Below, in pieces: positions 1 through 9,016 of a DNA stretch of 12,500 nucleotides (positions are counted from its first letter, which is position 1; every line of letters begins with the position of its first letter). Where the stretch lies: contig SDUX01000075.1 in assembly GCA_008729055.1 (NCBI GenBank), positions 1 through 12,500 on the forward strand, given 5' to 3'. The notes beneath the pieces were generated by a model. It ran no database searches and was not told where the DNA came from. It saw only the letters and a list, made by a program, of their open reading frames with translations. Made by a program: the position numbers and the translations under genes. This DNA comes from Pyropia haitanensis. Its lineage: Eukaryota; Rhodophyta; Bangiophyceae; Bangiales; Bangiaceae.

Positions 1-1324
1 ACGGCGGCCCGCAGTTAAACGCGCGGAACCAGTCAACGCCGCCCACACACCGCGCTGCCGAAAAAACAAAAGGAGACAAACCGTCCCACTGGCACAAGGG
101 CAGAAGCCCGGCCCGTGAGGGCGCTCCGAGGTCCGACTACGAGCGTTTTAACTGCAACAACTTTAATATACGCTATTGGAGCTGGAATTACCGCGGCTGC
201 TGGCCATTCATACCGACAACGCTGCGCCCCATAAGACGCTTTGTCGCCTTCCACAGTCCTCGGGGCGAGCAAATCCCCGTTACTCCTGTGGACCTGGTTT
301 TTTTCCCAGTGGATTGGACTCTCCCTTAAGCTTGCGCCCACTCCATTAGAGTCTCTGAAGGTTCGCCTTTGCATCTCGCACGCGGCCACCAAAAGGCCAA
401 ATGACAGAAGCACTCGCGCTTCCCTGCGGATCAACCCTACCCTTGACGTTTTTACCATCCATGTACCACTACGTACACTGCTGCGTCCTGAACGATGCTC
501 GCTCTCACCTCTCGGCGGACCGCGGTAGTCAAAGGCCTGGCGGGCACTCCCCGACAATTTAGAAGTGTATGATGGGGCTCATTGATTCTCCCAACAGAAA
601 ATACGTTCCCATCTTTTGCCTGCTTGCCTTCCACAAGTCACCCTGCTTCCGGGAAAGAGACATCTGGCGCTGTTTTATTTAACGAGGGCTTGACGCTTCA
701 CGCGGTGCGCCTGTGCATATGCGATCACAGCACGAGGCGAGCAACGAGTGGAACTAGGTTCACCAGACTTGCCCTCCAATGGATCCTCGATAAGGGATTT
801 AAATTGTTCTCATTCCAATTAGAAGGCCCAAAGGGCCCCCTATTGTTATTTTTTGTCACTACCTCCCCGAGTCGGGATTGGGTAATTTGCGCGCCTGCTG
901 CCTTCCTTGGATGTGGTAGCCGTTTCTCAGGCTCCTCTCCGGAATCGAACCCTAATTCCCCGTTACCCGTCGACACCATGGTAGACCAATACTCTACCAT
1001 CGAAAGTTGATAGGGCAGAAATTTGAATGAGCAGTCGCCAGCACAAGGCCATGCGATCCGACAAGTTATTGTGAATCATCTCAAAGCGCTCTGGAAGGAG
1101 CACGATGGTTTTTTATCCAATAAATACCACCCTTCGTGAGTCGGGCGTTGCGGCATGTATTAGCTCTAGAATTACTACGGTTATCCAAGTAGTGTGGTCT
1201 CAAAGAACTATAACTGTTTTAATGAGCCATTCGCAGTTTCACGTGTATAAAAGTGTTTATACTTAGACATGCATGGCTTAATCTTTGAGACAAGCATATG
1301 ACTACTGGCAGGATCAACCAGGTA
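1..1324 (-). rRNA. 18S small-subunit ribosomal RNA gene, 5' part, interrupted by an intron
   Basis: Read on the minus strand, the eukaryotic 18S 5' end (ACCTGGTTGATCCTGCCAG) starts at about 1324. It is followed by conserved blocks in order: the region ending in AAGCCATGCATGTCTAAG, ATTCTAGAGCTAATACATGC, the GAGAAACGGCTACCACATCC block, then GGGCAAGTCTGGT at 762-774. The 515-530 loop (GCCAGCAGCCGCGGTAA) resumes at 204, so positions 205-761 are an intron. Exon 1 is 762-1324 (563 nt), the expected distance from the 18S start to S516. Exon 2, 1-204, is cut by the window edge within the V4 region (after the AAACGCTCGTAGTCGGA block). The product is the 40S subunit RNA, transcribed by RNA polymerase I in the nucleolus. 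The mature 5' base could be 1323 or 1324. Lineage-level details resemble red algal 18S, which is a judgement by eye. Confidence 0.97.
205..761 (-). ncRNA. Group I self-splicing intron (probably IC1) at 18S site S516
   Basis: The intron begins after the U of CAAGUCUGGU (762) and ends with the terminal G at 205, before GCCAGCAGCC. This gives the group I hallmark of a U before the 5' splice site and G as last intron base, exactly at S516. Core elements are visible on the minus strand: P near 542-560 (AAATTGTCGGGGAGTGCCC), Q near 419-432 (GATCCGCAGGGAAG), R at 343-359 (TTCAGAGACTCTAATGG) and S at 316-327 (AAGGGAGAGTCC). P7 can form between GACTCT (348-353) and AGAGTC (317-322). At 557 nt it is small and contains no credible homing endonuclease; the open frames crossing it are shadows of structured RNA. 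S516 IC1 introns are well known in Bangiales. The class is inferred from site and core motifs; no secondary-structure fold was computed. Confidence 0.93.
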
Positions 1325-3632
1325 AATAGGTACATGTACTTTGAGGGAAAAAAAAAAGGGCGGGAGAGCCAGCCACGCGATGGCGGAAAATGTCAAAAGG
1401 GCAATGCATCAGAGGCATCGCAGGCGGGGCGGCACTTCCCTTGGTTTTTTTTTTTTTTCTCTTGTACCAAGTCGCTGGCAAACGGCAGGGATGTGCCTAT
1501 ATTGCAAGGCAATCCACGTGCGCCGTCGCCCGCGGCACATCTGCTCAGGCATTTCCTCCTTGTTGCAGGTGCGTCTTTTTTCCGTACAAAAATGATGGAT
1601 CGTGGGGTGGGCCAGCAGAGGCCGTTGTCTTGGAAAATCCGCGCGTGACCCCACGACGGGTTTCGTAACGGCGCACCTTTGCTCTCTGCTGAGTTTTTCT
1701 TGGCGGTTTTTTTTTTTCTTCCCGCGCTTTTTTGCCCCTTTTTCCCCCCCCGCGCCATCCCAGCATAGTCAATGCCAACCGACGAGCGGTCGACAGGTCA
1801 CTTGTGTGAGGAATCTTCACACTTGTTCGTTATTTTCCTTCCTCTCCAGTCGAACCGGATGGTACTGCGCAGTCCCCCCAAGTACGAGAGACTGTGCCGA
1901 CTACTTTGTGAGGACCCCCCCCCTGTACCCCCACCGCCCGTTCCCGCCACCAAAAAAAAAGGTAACGGTCGGGTTTGTGTGTGGGGATGGCGGGAGACAA
2001 GCCACTCACTCAGAGACGTTTCTTGAGGAGGCCGCCCTTTTTTTCTTATAAAAAAAAAAAAGGGCACTTCCCCAAGGTATGTATGCGAGGTAAAGGCGCG
2101 CGGAGTGAGCGCCTAAACCTCTTCCATTGTTTTGTCATCAACTGGAAGGTGTACCCCCATGGCAAAACGTTTTTCCCCAAACAAGGTCGTAGCATGGATA
2201 GAGGAGCAAGCAAGGACTTTTTTTTGTCCCCCCCTTGTCCTGTACCTACTCATGCACTCCGCGTATATATGTGCACCTCATATATACTCTTAGAGCCTCA
2301 GGCTGTTTTTTTTTTTGTATCAAAAAAACACGCCAGGCTTGATACCGTCGAAAAAAAAGAAAAAGAGGCCGCGCGAGTCTCAGACAGATGATCTTCTCAA
2401 GCTTTATCGGCCAGAGCCCAAGCCTGGAAACACTAAATAAGAACAGACAGGAAAAAAAAAGGCCCCAGCCGGCGTTCCTCCCAAGAGTGGAACGTACACA
2501 ATACATCATGCGGCTTTCAGGCGAACACCCATGCGAGTGGCGAAGCTCACACTCTGCATTCTTACGCAAGGGCCCCGCCTCAAGAAATCATACGCTCTAG
2601 CTAGGAACTTTTGTCCCTGCCTGCCTTCCTTATGCCAGACCCAGCTCTGGTCTTTTGCTTGCGAAAAAAGGGACTTCCCTCCCTGCTCCCTCTTTCGACA
2701 TGGAGAAAAACTCCCGTTCGGTGCCCTGGGCTAAGGAGCACCTTGAACCAGGCCGTCCACCCGGGAAAAGAGATGGACGGCGCCTCAGAAACAAAAAAGA
2801 ATGGACCCCTTTGCGCTACACGGAGATATGTCCATAGACGGGGCTGCGACGATACGACGCCCTCCAAGGGAAACGTTAACGCTTCAATATGCGGATTGAT
2901 ACCACAGCCAAGGACTGTGATAGCGCGCCCGCTACAACAAATGATACCACGCCCCGGTAGGGGGTCGAGCAGAGCTCCAGAATATTCCCATAGACCGTCA
3001 CGGGTAAAGATGCCGAACACCACAGGAACGCACAACTTAAGGATTTCGGCATGGCTAAGCAGCCTCCTCAGAGCGGCACTTGGGGAGGGGACGCCACCCT
3101 TCAACCCGCCAGCTCCCCCGTTACAAAAAACGGCACAACGGTGGTACACCTATCCTCCGTATAACAATACCCCGGTTCCTATGGAAATGACCCCCTTTCT
3201 CATAACGGATAGGCTTATGGCGAATCTCCGCGTTACTAGTATACAGCCTTAGTATACGTTCAGGGGGCAAGCGCTTTTTTCGCAAACCATCAAGACCGGT
3301 TTGTGATATCATAAGGAGACCCGGTTTCCCCAATTCTTTCGTATCGTCCCAACGGACAACCGTCAATGAGGCGAGAAAGGCAGACGGGTAACCAAACCCC
3401 TCCCCCGTTTCTCATTCACGACGGGTGCCCTACCACAGCTTGGGGCATTTCTACAAGAGCCCCCTTTTTTTTTGCCCAACGAACCCCAACCCAAGCGCAA
3501 AAAAAGGGGGCGCACACGTGCAGTGGTCTGGTACCAGCGTTGCACTCGTATAGGAAGTCAATACGGAACGATACGGACGGGTCCACAAGGTCATGACGAC
3601 GGCCTGAGGTATTTTTTTTTTTCCCACAGCGC
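1325..3632 (-). other. External transcribed spacer / intergenic spacer upstream of 18S
   Basis: This 2.3-kb stretch lies directly 5' of the 18S in rRNA sense, so it must contain the 5' external transcribed spacer and possibly the Pol I start. No credible protein gene is seen: the longest open frames (for example 2611-3252 plus and 2601-3149 minus) overlap each other and carry no domain-like sequence. The region is marked by many A or T homopolymers of 6-14 nt, for example A10 at 1348-1357, T14 at 1445-1458, T11 at 1707-1717, A12 at 2050-2061, T11 at 2306-2316 and T11 at 3612-3622. A-runs are often followed directly by GG(G) and sometimes by a CACTTCCC-like motif. No 5S rRNA, tRNA or snRNA was recognised. 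The transcription start could not be placed. Confidence 0.7.
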
Positions 3633-4107
3633 CTGGTGGGGAGGTGAGCGGACCAATGGAACCTTACTACCAAACCCGCATCCAGACAGTGCGGAAAAAA
3701 AAAAAAAAGTACAGGGCGTCCCCAGAGGCTTGCGTCCATCCGAGAAAAAAGGGCACTCATAAGCTGGCGCGAGCGACAGCGCGCACCCTCTTCCCTTTAT
3801 CCAACCGACTGGTGGGGAGGTGAGCGGACCAAATATGGAACCTTACTACCAAACCCGCAATCCATGTCGACGGGACAAAAGTCCAAGGGCGACCCCGCCT
3901 TGCGTCCTCATTGGAGTACCCTTTTTTCTATGAAAAAACACTCATAAGCTGCCGCCACCGCGCGCGCCCTCTTGTTCTTATCCAACCGACTGGTGGGGAG
4001 GTGAGCGGACCAAATATGGAACCTTACTACCAAACCCGCAATCCATGTCGACGGGACCAAATCCAAGGGCGACCTGCGTTGCGTCCTCATTGGAGTGCCG
4101 TTCTATA
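3633..4107. repeat. Spacer tandem repeat family A, about 176-181 bp, three copies
   Basis: Plus-strand copies each begin with CTGGTGGGGAGGTGAGCGG at 3633, 3809 and 3990, so the unit lengths are 176 and 181 bp. Shared blocks within the unit include GGAACCTTACTACCAAACCC, a TTGCGTCC(T) block, ACTCATAAGCTG and a TTATCCAACCGA block at the end. Copies 2 and 3 are nearly identical over their first 100 bp, while copy 1 is more diverged and carries an A14 run (3695-3708). Copy 3 is cut short at about 4107. Subrepeats of this size are typical of rDNA intergenic spacers, where they spread by unequal exchange; a role in transcription is possible but nothing here shows it. Confidence 0.93.
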
Positions 4108-4819
4108 AAGGCCTTCCGGCGTTACTTGCACCACGCGGTTTCCATACCCCGCTGTCCCCCCCCACACCGCTCTTTGTTATCCCAAAGAACAAAAAAAAGC
4201 GAGGTGGAGGGAGCAGACATCACAAAGGGGAGGTATGCCTTTATGGATTTTCCTCTCAGTATATAAAGAGCACAAAAAAGGCATACCAACGCATGCCCCA
4301 AAGGGGGGGGGGGTTCAGCCACCACACGAGTGGGGCCGAGTCGCCCCCTCCCCCTATGAGAGGACCACACGTACTGTTGAGGCCAACTCCGGATGGTCAG
4401 GCCGGAGAGCAAGGGCATAAAATCCCCTACTACTATGTGCGCCTCTGAGGAGGGGCGGTGGCCATAAAAAGCCGCTACCCCGCCTCCAATACGGGGCCCC
4501 TACTATGGTTGTTTCGGGTCAAGTGGGAGGTCACCCCGTGGCCTAGAAACCATAGTAGAACATGCCAGTAACAGTGGGGTCCGCCAGGCGGAAAAAAACC
4601 CCTATCAAAATCGGCCCAGCGGGCAGGCGGGAAGCCATCCCCGGGCTCCTCCAAGGCGCCCCCTAGGTCGGGAAAATGGAGGGCATAGCGGTCCCTAGGC
4701 TGGTAGCCTACTACCATAGGAAAAAAGCCGGTCTGAAATGGCCCCCTAGGGGCCTGAAACGTATATTCATACTATATCGGGTAGACGACTGATTACAGCC
4801 GACGGCGCTTCAGAAGCGC
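4108..4819. other. Intergenic spacer, single-copy, no gene recognised
   Basis: Mixed-composition spacer between the two subrepeat families, with G homopolymers of up to 10 (around 4303) and no open frame resembling a protein. A perfect 10-bp inverted repeat occurs at 4501-4510 and 4548-4557 (TACTATGGTT / AACCATAGTA), with a 37-nt loop. The short sequence CTACCATAGG recurs near 4710. No RNA gene was identified. A Pol I promoter or terminator could lie here, but these are not conserved enough between lineages to call by eye. Confidence 0.55.
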
Positions 4820-5575
4820 AGGGGGGGGGTCCCCCACCCACCGGTCTTGGACTCCATTCTGATAGAAAAGGGGTCTCTAGGTCGATACCAAACGGTCCCA
4901 TACCAAACCTGGCCCTTGGGGCCAAGCTATCGCGGTCTTGGCTTCACCCCCGTATACTCGTATACCAATGAAGCGCCGTCGGGGGGGTCTGCCGATTTCC
5001 GACCTCAGATGCGTTTCTGACTAAGAAAGGGTCGCTAAGTCGATACCCGCAGTCCCCGTCGCAAACGGAGCAACAGGGCCAAAGGTATCGCTCGGTAGGG
5101 AACCGGTCGTATTCCTACCAGGAAACACCCGTCAGGGGGGGTATTCCGATTCTTGGGCTCAGATGCGTTTCTGACTAACAAAGGGTCGCTGAGTCGATAT
5201 CTGCAGTCCCCGTCGCAAGCGGAGCAACAGGGCCAAAGATAGCGCTCGGTAGGAATCGCTCATGTTCCTAGAGGAAACACCCGTCAGAGGGGGTATTCCG
5301 ATTTCCAACCTCGGATGCGTTTCTGACTGAGGAAGGGTCGCTGAGTCGATATCTGCAGTCCCCGTCGCAAACGGAGCAACAGGGCCAAAGATATCGCTCT
5401 GTAGGAATCGCTCATGCTCCTAGAGGAAACACCCGTCAGGGGGGGTACTCTGATTTCCGACCTCAGATACGTTTCTGACTAAGAAAGGGTCGCTGAGTCG
5501 ATATCTGCAGTCCCCGTCGCAAACGGAGCACCAGGGCAAAAGATAGCCGGGGTGGAAGAAAACACCCCTCAGGGG
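4820..5575. repeat. Spacer tandem repeat family B, about 152-158 bp, four to five copies
   Basis: The landmark GTCGCT(A/G)AGTCGATA occurs at 5031, 5185, 5337 and 5489, giving units of 154, 152 and 152 bp; a diverged copy of the landmark (GTCTCTAGGTCGATACC) sits at 4873. A second landmark, GTC(A)GGGGGG, is at 4978, 5131, 5283 and 5435, with the last copy shortened and ending near 5568. Each unit also contains CAGTCCCCGTCGCAA, GGAGCAACAGGGCCAAAG and CAGATGCGTTTCTGACT. The three central copies are nearly identical, so recent homogenisation is likely. The array lies about 3.5-4.2 kb 5' of 18S, where rDNA spacer enhancers or spacer promoters commonly sit; that role is an inference from position only. 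Confidence 0.95.
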
Positions 5576-5780
5576 GGCTCCTGCATATGTGAAACACCAT
5601 CCTTCGTGATATCGGGTCGCAAGACCGATCATCAAAATCTCGTATGAAAACGACCCCCGTAGGGGGGATACCAGTGAAGCGTATCCCTTATGCCAACATG
5701 GTCCTGAGGGGGGGGGGACATACCCCACTCTATGCATACGGGAGCCTACCCCGATGCTCGACCATCGTCCCTGGTACATG
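5576..5780. other. End of rDNA spacer and junction with GC-rich element sequence
   Basis: Spacer-like sequence with G/C runs (for example G9-10 near 5708-5718) and short echoes of family B (a GGGTCGC block near 5616 and a GACCCCCGTAGGGGGGATACC block near 5651). Base composition changes sharply at about 5770-5790, from mixed to about 80% GC. The minus-strand ORF1 frame crosses this boundary and ends at TAG (5746-5748) inside spacer-like DNA, so its final residues are probably spacer-encoded. The exact breakpoint cannot be fixed without an intact element or an intact spacer for comparison. Confidence 0.6.
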
Positions 5781-8634
5781 CGGCAAACGCGGTGGCCCGC
5801 GCCGCACCGCGGGGAGGCCGCGTGGGCGGCGGGGGTAGCGGCGGGAGTCCATCACTGGCCCCTGCCCTAACGGCAGGCCAAAGCCCCGCGCTGGGGACGC
5901 GCCGCTGCCAGCCCCGGCGAGGGGGCGAGCCCGCCGGTGACGGCGAGGCGGGCGAGGGCGCCGGCCTCGGCGCGACGGCCGCCGGCCGGCGGGCTGCCGG
6001 CAAGGGGGGGCGCGCAGGCCCAGCCTCGGGCGCCACCGCTGGCGCCGCCGAGTCAAGGCACCGCCGCGGGCGACGCGGCGGGGGTGTGGCCGCAAGCGGG
6101 CGCGGCACGGCCGCGCCCAATCCCGCCGCCTCGGCGGCAGCGCACGCGGCGCCCGCACCAACGGGCGTCGAGATTGCCGCCAGGGGCGGCGGGGCGGCCG
6201 CCGTCACCACGTCCGCCATCAGCGTCGGCTGCCCCGCAGGGGAGGCGGCGCCGGCCCCCGCCAGCCCCCCCGGATTCACCGGGGGATCTCCCGCCGCCGG
6301 CAAGTTGGCGCGCCGGCCGGGGGCAGAGGCGGAGGTCGTCGGGCCGCCAGCGCCGGCGCGGCCCCCGCCGGCGGAAGCACCAGCTCGCGCCGGCGCGCGG
6401 CCAGGCGCGCTAGCCCTCCGCCCGGCAGGGGCGCCGGGCCCGCCGTCGTCGGCGGAACCGCCGCCCTCGCCGCGCGCGGCGTCAACGGCGGCCCGCCGGA
6501 CCGGCGCGGCCCAGCCAACGCGTACGTCCGCAGCCGCTGTGGCCGCGCGGCCGGCGCGGCCGGCCGCCCCGCAGGCGGCCGTGGCGCCGCCAGCGGAGCT
6601 GCCGCCAGCCGCGGCCAGTCCCCCCCCCACCGCACAGCCGGGCGACGCCTCGCCCGCGCCGCCCGCGGCATCCTCGGCGGTCCGCCCGGGCGGGGCGTCG
6701 CGACCCGCAGGTGCGGGGGCAGCCGCACTGGACGCGCGGCCGATCCGCGCCACCGCACCGCCGGCGACCGTGGCGCCGCCCGCCATTCGGCCACCCGCCA
6801 TGGCCAGTCCGCTCGCCGCCGCCCCGCCAGGCGGCGCCGCGCCCGCGCCGCCCGCGGCGCCCGCGTCGGCCCGCTTGGGCGGGGCGCCGCTGTCCGCCCG
6901 TGGGCCAGCAGCCTCGCTGGCCGCGTGGCCGGCCCGCACAACCGCACCGCCGGCAGCCGCGCCGCGGCGCGCGGACTGGCCGCCTGCCGCGGCCGGGCCA
7001 CCCCCCGCCGCACCGCCAGGCGGCGCCGCGCCCCCACCGCCCGCGGAGCCATCGTCGGCCCGCGTGAGCGGGGCGCCGCTGCCCGCCGGTGGGGGAGCGT
7101 CCGCACTGTCCGCGCGGCGGGCCGGTGCGGTCGCGCCACTGGCGACGGTGGCCCCGCCGGCTGGGCCGCCGCCAGCGGCGGGCGGTCCACCCACCCCCCC
7201 GCCGGCGGCCGGCGCGGCACTCGCCTCCGGCCCATCACGGGCCGCCGCTGGCGGGCCGCCGCAGCCCGCGCCTGCATTGGGCGCCGCCGCCGGGCGCGCG
7301 GCGAGCGCCGCCTCCACGTGCGCGCGAAGCGACGCGCGCACGTGGGGCGGCAGGCCCGCCCGCGTGCCCAGCTGGCGGAGCTTCGCCTCCAGGCGGCGGC
7401 GGCACAGGTCCGCGGCCGTGGTCGCCGCCTCCTCTCGTGACAGCTGGGCGCGCCGACGCGCGCCGAGGAGGGCGGCGGACCACGGGTCGGCGGCGGGAAG
7501 GAGGGTCAGCACCGTGGCCGCCGGGCCGGCCCGCACCGCCGCGCAGAACGCCTCCGCGGCGGCGGCGACGAGCGTCACCGCCGTGGTGGACCCAAAGCGG
7601 TCCGCGTCCACCACGGCGTGCGCGTCCACTCCGGTGAGGTCCACCAGGAGAGAGCGCAGGCGGTGCGCGCGCGCGTCGCGAGAGACGCCGGCAACGTAGA
7701 CGGTCTCCAGGCGGACGACCTCTCCGCGCCGGCGCGCGACGCGCGTGAGCGCAGCCGCCGCAGCAGCCGCGCGCGCGCCCGCCGCCGCGGTGGCGGGCGT
7801 CGCGCCGGTGGCAGGCGCCGCGCAGGCCGCTTCCGCCTCGCGGCCCGCCGCGGCATCGCCCGGGGCTCGGGCAGCCGCCTCCGCCCCGCCGCCACCCGCG
7901 CCCGCAGCGATCCCGCCGTCCGCCGTTGCCACGGCCGCCGCCATGCCAAACGGCGCGCCCCCGTCCGTCGTCGCGGCAGCGGCGGCATTCGCCGCGGTCC
8001 TGGCGGCGGCAGCCGCCCGGGAGCGGCGGCCGCGGCGGGCCACCTCGGTCCAGGCACCTCCGGCGTTTACCCCCCCCTCCACCACAGGGGGGGCCTCTGC
8101 CCCCCCGAGGGGGGGCGATGCGCCGAGGGAGCCGGCCGGGCGCGTCCCGCCGCGCGCCACCGCCGCCAACTCCGCCACCGCCGCCGCCGCCGCTGCCGGG
8201 GGGCCGACCGCGTCGCCGGCGACCGCCGGCGCCTCGGCCGGCGCCTCGCCACCGCCCGTCGCCGCCGAGTCCGCCGCCGCCGTTCCGCCGTCCGCCGCCA
8301 CCCCGCCCACCCCCTCCGCGACCGCTACCGCCCCCAACGTCGGCGTGGGGGGGAGGGCAGCGGAATCCTGACCCGCAGGTAGGGGCAGCGGGGAGGAGGG
8401 CGGGGAACCCGCAGACCCGCCCGCACAAAGAACCGTTGGCCCGGCCAGAATGCCACGCGGCAGCCTGCCAGCGCGCGCGCAGCTGCCGCGCGGCCCGCGG
8501 TTCGCCGCGAGGGCCGCGCTTACAGCTGCTGTCAGCGCCGCCCGCTCCGTCGTCGTCGCCGTCGTCGTCGCGGCCTGGATGACGGCCTCAACGGCCGTCA
8601 AAACCGCCACCAAAGCCGCGCGATCCGTGCCCAT
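5746..8634 (-). CDS. Gag-like ORF1 protein of a non-LTR retrotransposon, probably 3'-truncated
   Basis: About 962 residues from ATG 8634-8632. That ATG has the context GCGCCATGG and is the first ATG in the frame; the frame itself opens after a TGA at 8805-8803. Parts in order, numbered from this Met: a helical Ala/Thr-rich start; a low-complexity Ala/Gly stretch; a WTEVARRGRR motif at about 195-204; an RRM-like segment at about 310-369 (nt 7528-7707, VYVAGVSRDARAHRLRSLL...) that resembles the RNA-binding fold of many LINE ORF1 proteins; a charged helical region to about 445; then in-frame 63-residue repeats. No CCHC knuckle was seen. ORF1 proteins bind element RNA in the retrotransposition particle. 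It lies downstream of an RT-RLE ORF2 instead of upstream, and its last codons read into rDNA spacer. Function is inferred from fold-like pattern and context. Low complexity and extreme GC bias make the exact ends uncertain; a host protein is the main alternative. Confidence 0.6.
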   Translation of the reverse strand: MGTDRAALVAVLTAVEAVIQAATTTATTTERAALTAAVSAALAANRGPRGSCARAGRLPRGILAGPTVLCAGGSAGSPPSSPLPLPAGQDSAALPPTPTLGAVAVAEGVGGVAADGGTAAADSAATGGGEAPAEAPAVAGDAVGPPAAAAAAVAELAAVARGGTRPAGSLGASPPLGGAEAPPVVEGGVNAGGAWTEVARRGRRSRAAAAARTAANAAAAATTDGGAPFGMAAAVATADGGIAAGAGGGGAEAAARAPGDAAAGREAEAACAAPATGATPATAAAGARAAAAAAALTRVARRRGEVVRLETVYVAGVSRDARAHRLRSLLVDLTGVDAHAVVDADRFGSTTAVTLVAAAAEAFCAAVRAGPAATVLTLLPAADPWSAALLGARRRAQLSREEAATTAADLCRRRLEAKLRQLGTRAGLPPHVRASLRAHVEAALAARPAAAPNAGAGCGGPPAAARDGPEASAAPAAGGGVGGPPAAGGGPAGGATVASGATAPARRADSADAPPPAGSGAPLTRADDGSAGGGGAAPPGGAAGGGPAAAGGQSARRGAAAGGAVVRAGHAASEAAGPRADSGAPPKRADAGAAGGAGAAPPGGAAASGLAMAGGRMAGGATVAGGAVARIGRASSAAAPAPAGRDAPPGRTAEDAAGGAGEASPGCAVGGGLAAAGGSSAGGATAACGAAGRAGRAATAAADVRVGWAAPVRRAAVDAARGEGGGSADDGGPGAPAGRRASAPGRAPARAGASAGGGRAGAGGPTTSASAPGRRANLPAAGDPPVNPGGLAGAGAASPAGQPTLMADVVTAAAPPPLAAISTPVGAGAACAAAEAAGLGAAVPRPLAATPPPRRPRRCLDSAAPAVAPEAGPARPPLPAARRPAAVAPRPAPSPASPSPAGSPPRRGWQRRVPSAGLWPAVRAGASDGLPPLPPPPTRPPRGAARATAFAACTRDDGRASG
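6430..7190 (-). repeat. In-frame 189-bp tandem repeats coding 63-residue Ala/Pro/Gly units
   Basis: The plus-strand anchor GCCC(G)CGCCGCCCGCGG recurs at 6463 (two mismatches), 6652, 6841 and 7030, spaced exactly 189 bp. A second anchor (TGGCGCCGCC and close variants) recurs at 6582, 6771 and 7149 with the same period. The period equals 63 codons, so the frame of the minus-strand ORF1 is kept through four imperfect copies. Each unit reads roughly PGGAA-G-AAAGG-AGGA...AGRA...GAP-RADA. The block boundaries are approximate because copies are diverged and the surrounding DNA is compositionally similar. Confidence 0.88.
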
Positions 8635-8749
8635 GGCGCCCCGCCGCGCGAGCCAAAGCGATGGGGGGGTGACCGGCACCCCCCCCGCCTGCTGTGGTGG
8701 TCGTCGACTCGCACAGCCGGGTGCGGCTGCTGGCCACCGCCGCGGCCCG

Positions 8750-9016
8750 CTACCGCCTTGGGCGCGGGGCTCGTCCCCCCGGCACCACCACACCCACAGC
8801 ACTCACCGCACCCCCCCGCACGTCCTCAGCCGTCCTCGACCCCGATCCGGATCCCCCTCCCCCCGCAGGCGGCCGGCCAGCACCCACCGCCGCCCCTCCC
8901 CACCTGTCAGACCCCCCCCCTCCGGGAAGATCAGGCCCCCCCCCCGCCCCCGGCGGGCCGGCACCCGCAGCCGCCGGCACGCGCTGGGCGGGGATGGCGC
9001 GGCGGGCGTCACTCAT
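8750..9016 (-). CDS. Possible 88-codon leader ORF or alternative ORF1 N-terminus
   Basis: The minus-strand frame starts at ATG 9016-9014 in good context (GTCACCATGA), reads MSDARRAIPAQRVPAAAGAG and then Gly-rich sequence, and stops at TAG 8750. It overlaps the open part of the ORF1 frame (from 8802) in a different phase, with a six-base C/G run at 8775-8780 in the overlap. It could be an upstream ORF, the true N-terminus of ORF1 joined by slippage or a sequencing indel, or a chance open frame in 80% GC DNA. No domain is recognised. The ATG sits in the loop of a perfect hairpin. Confidence 0.25.
   Translation of the reverse strand: MSDARRAIPAQRVPAAAGAGPPGAGGGPDLPGGGGSDRWGGAAVGAGRPPAGGGGSGSGSRTAEDVRGGAVSAVGVVVPGGRAPRPRR

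Noticed and set aside
33..1010. Several open frames of 60-174 codons on both strands inside 18S and its intron
   Set aside because: They lie on structural RNA sequence; none resembles a homing endonuclease or other protein.
2820..3110. Possible 5S rRNA or snRNA gene in the spacer
   Set aside because: The 5S internal control regions and Sm-site/snRNA landmarks were looked for and not found.
2601..3252. Overlapping opposite-strand frames of 182 and 213 codons in the spacer
   Set aside because: Frames mirror each other, have no recognisable domain and lie in rDNA spacer; most likely chance.
5732..7699. Plus-strand 655-codon open frame antisense to ORF1
   Set aside because: In 80% GC DNA, stop codons are rare in every frame. 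The translation is low-complexity Ala/Pro without domains, and the opposite strand holds the frame with the RRM-like segment.
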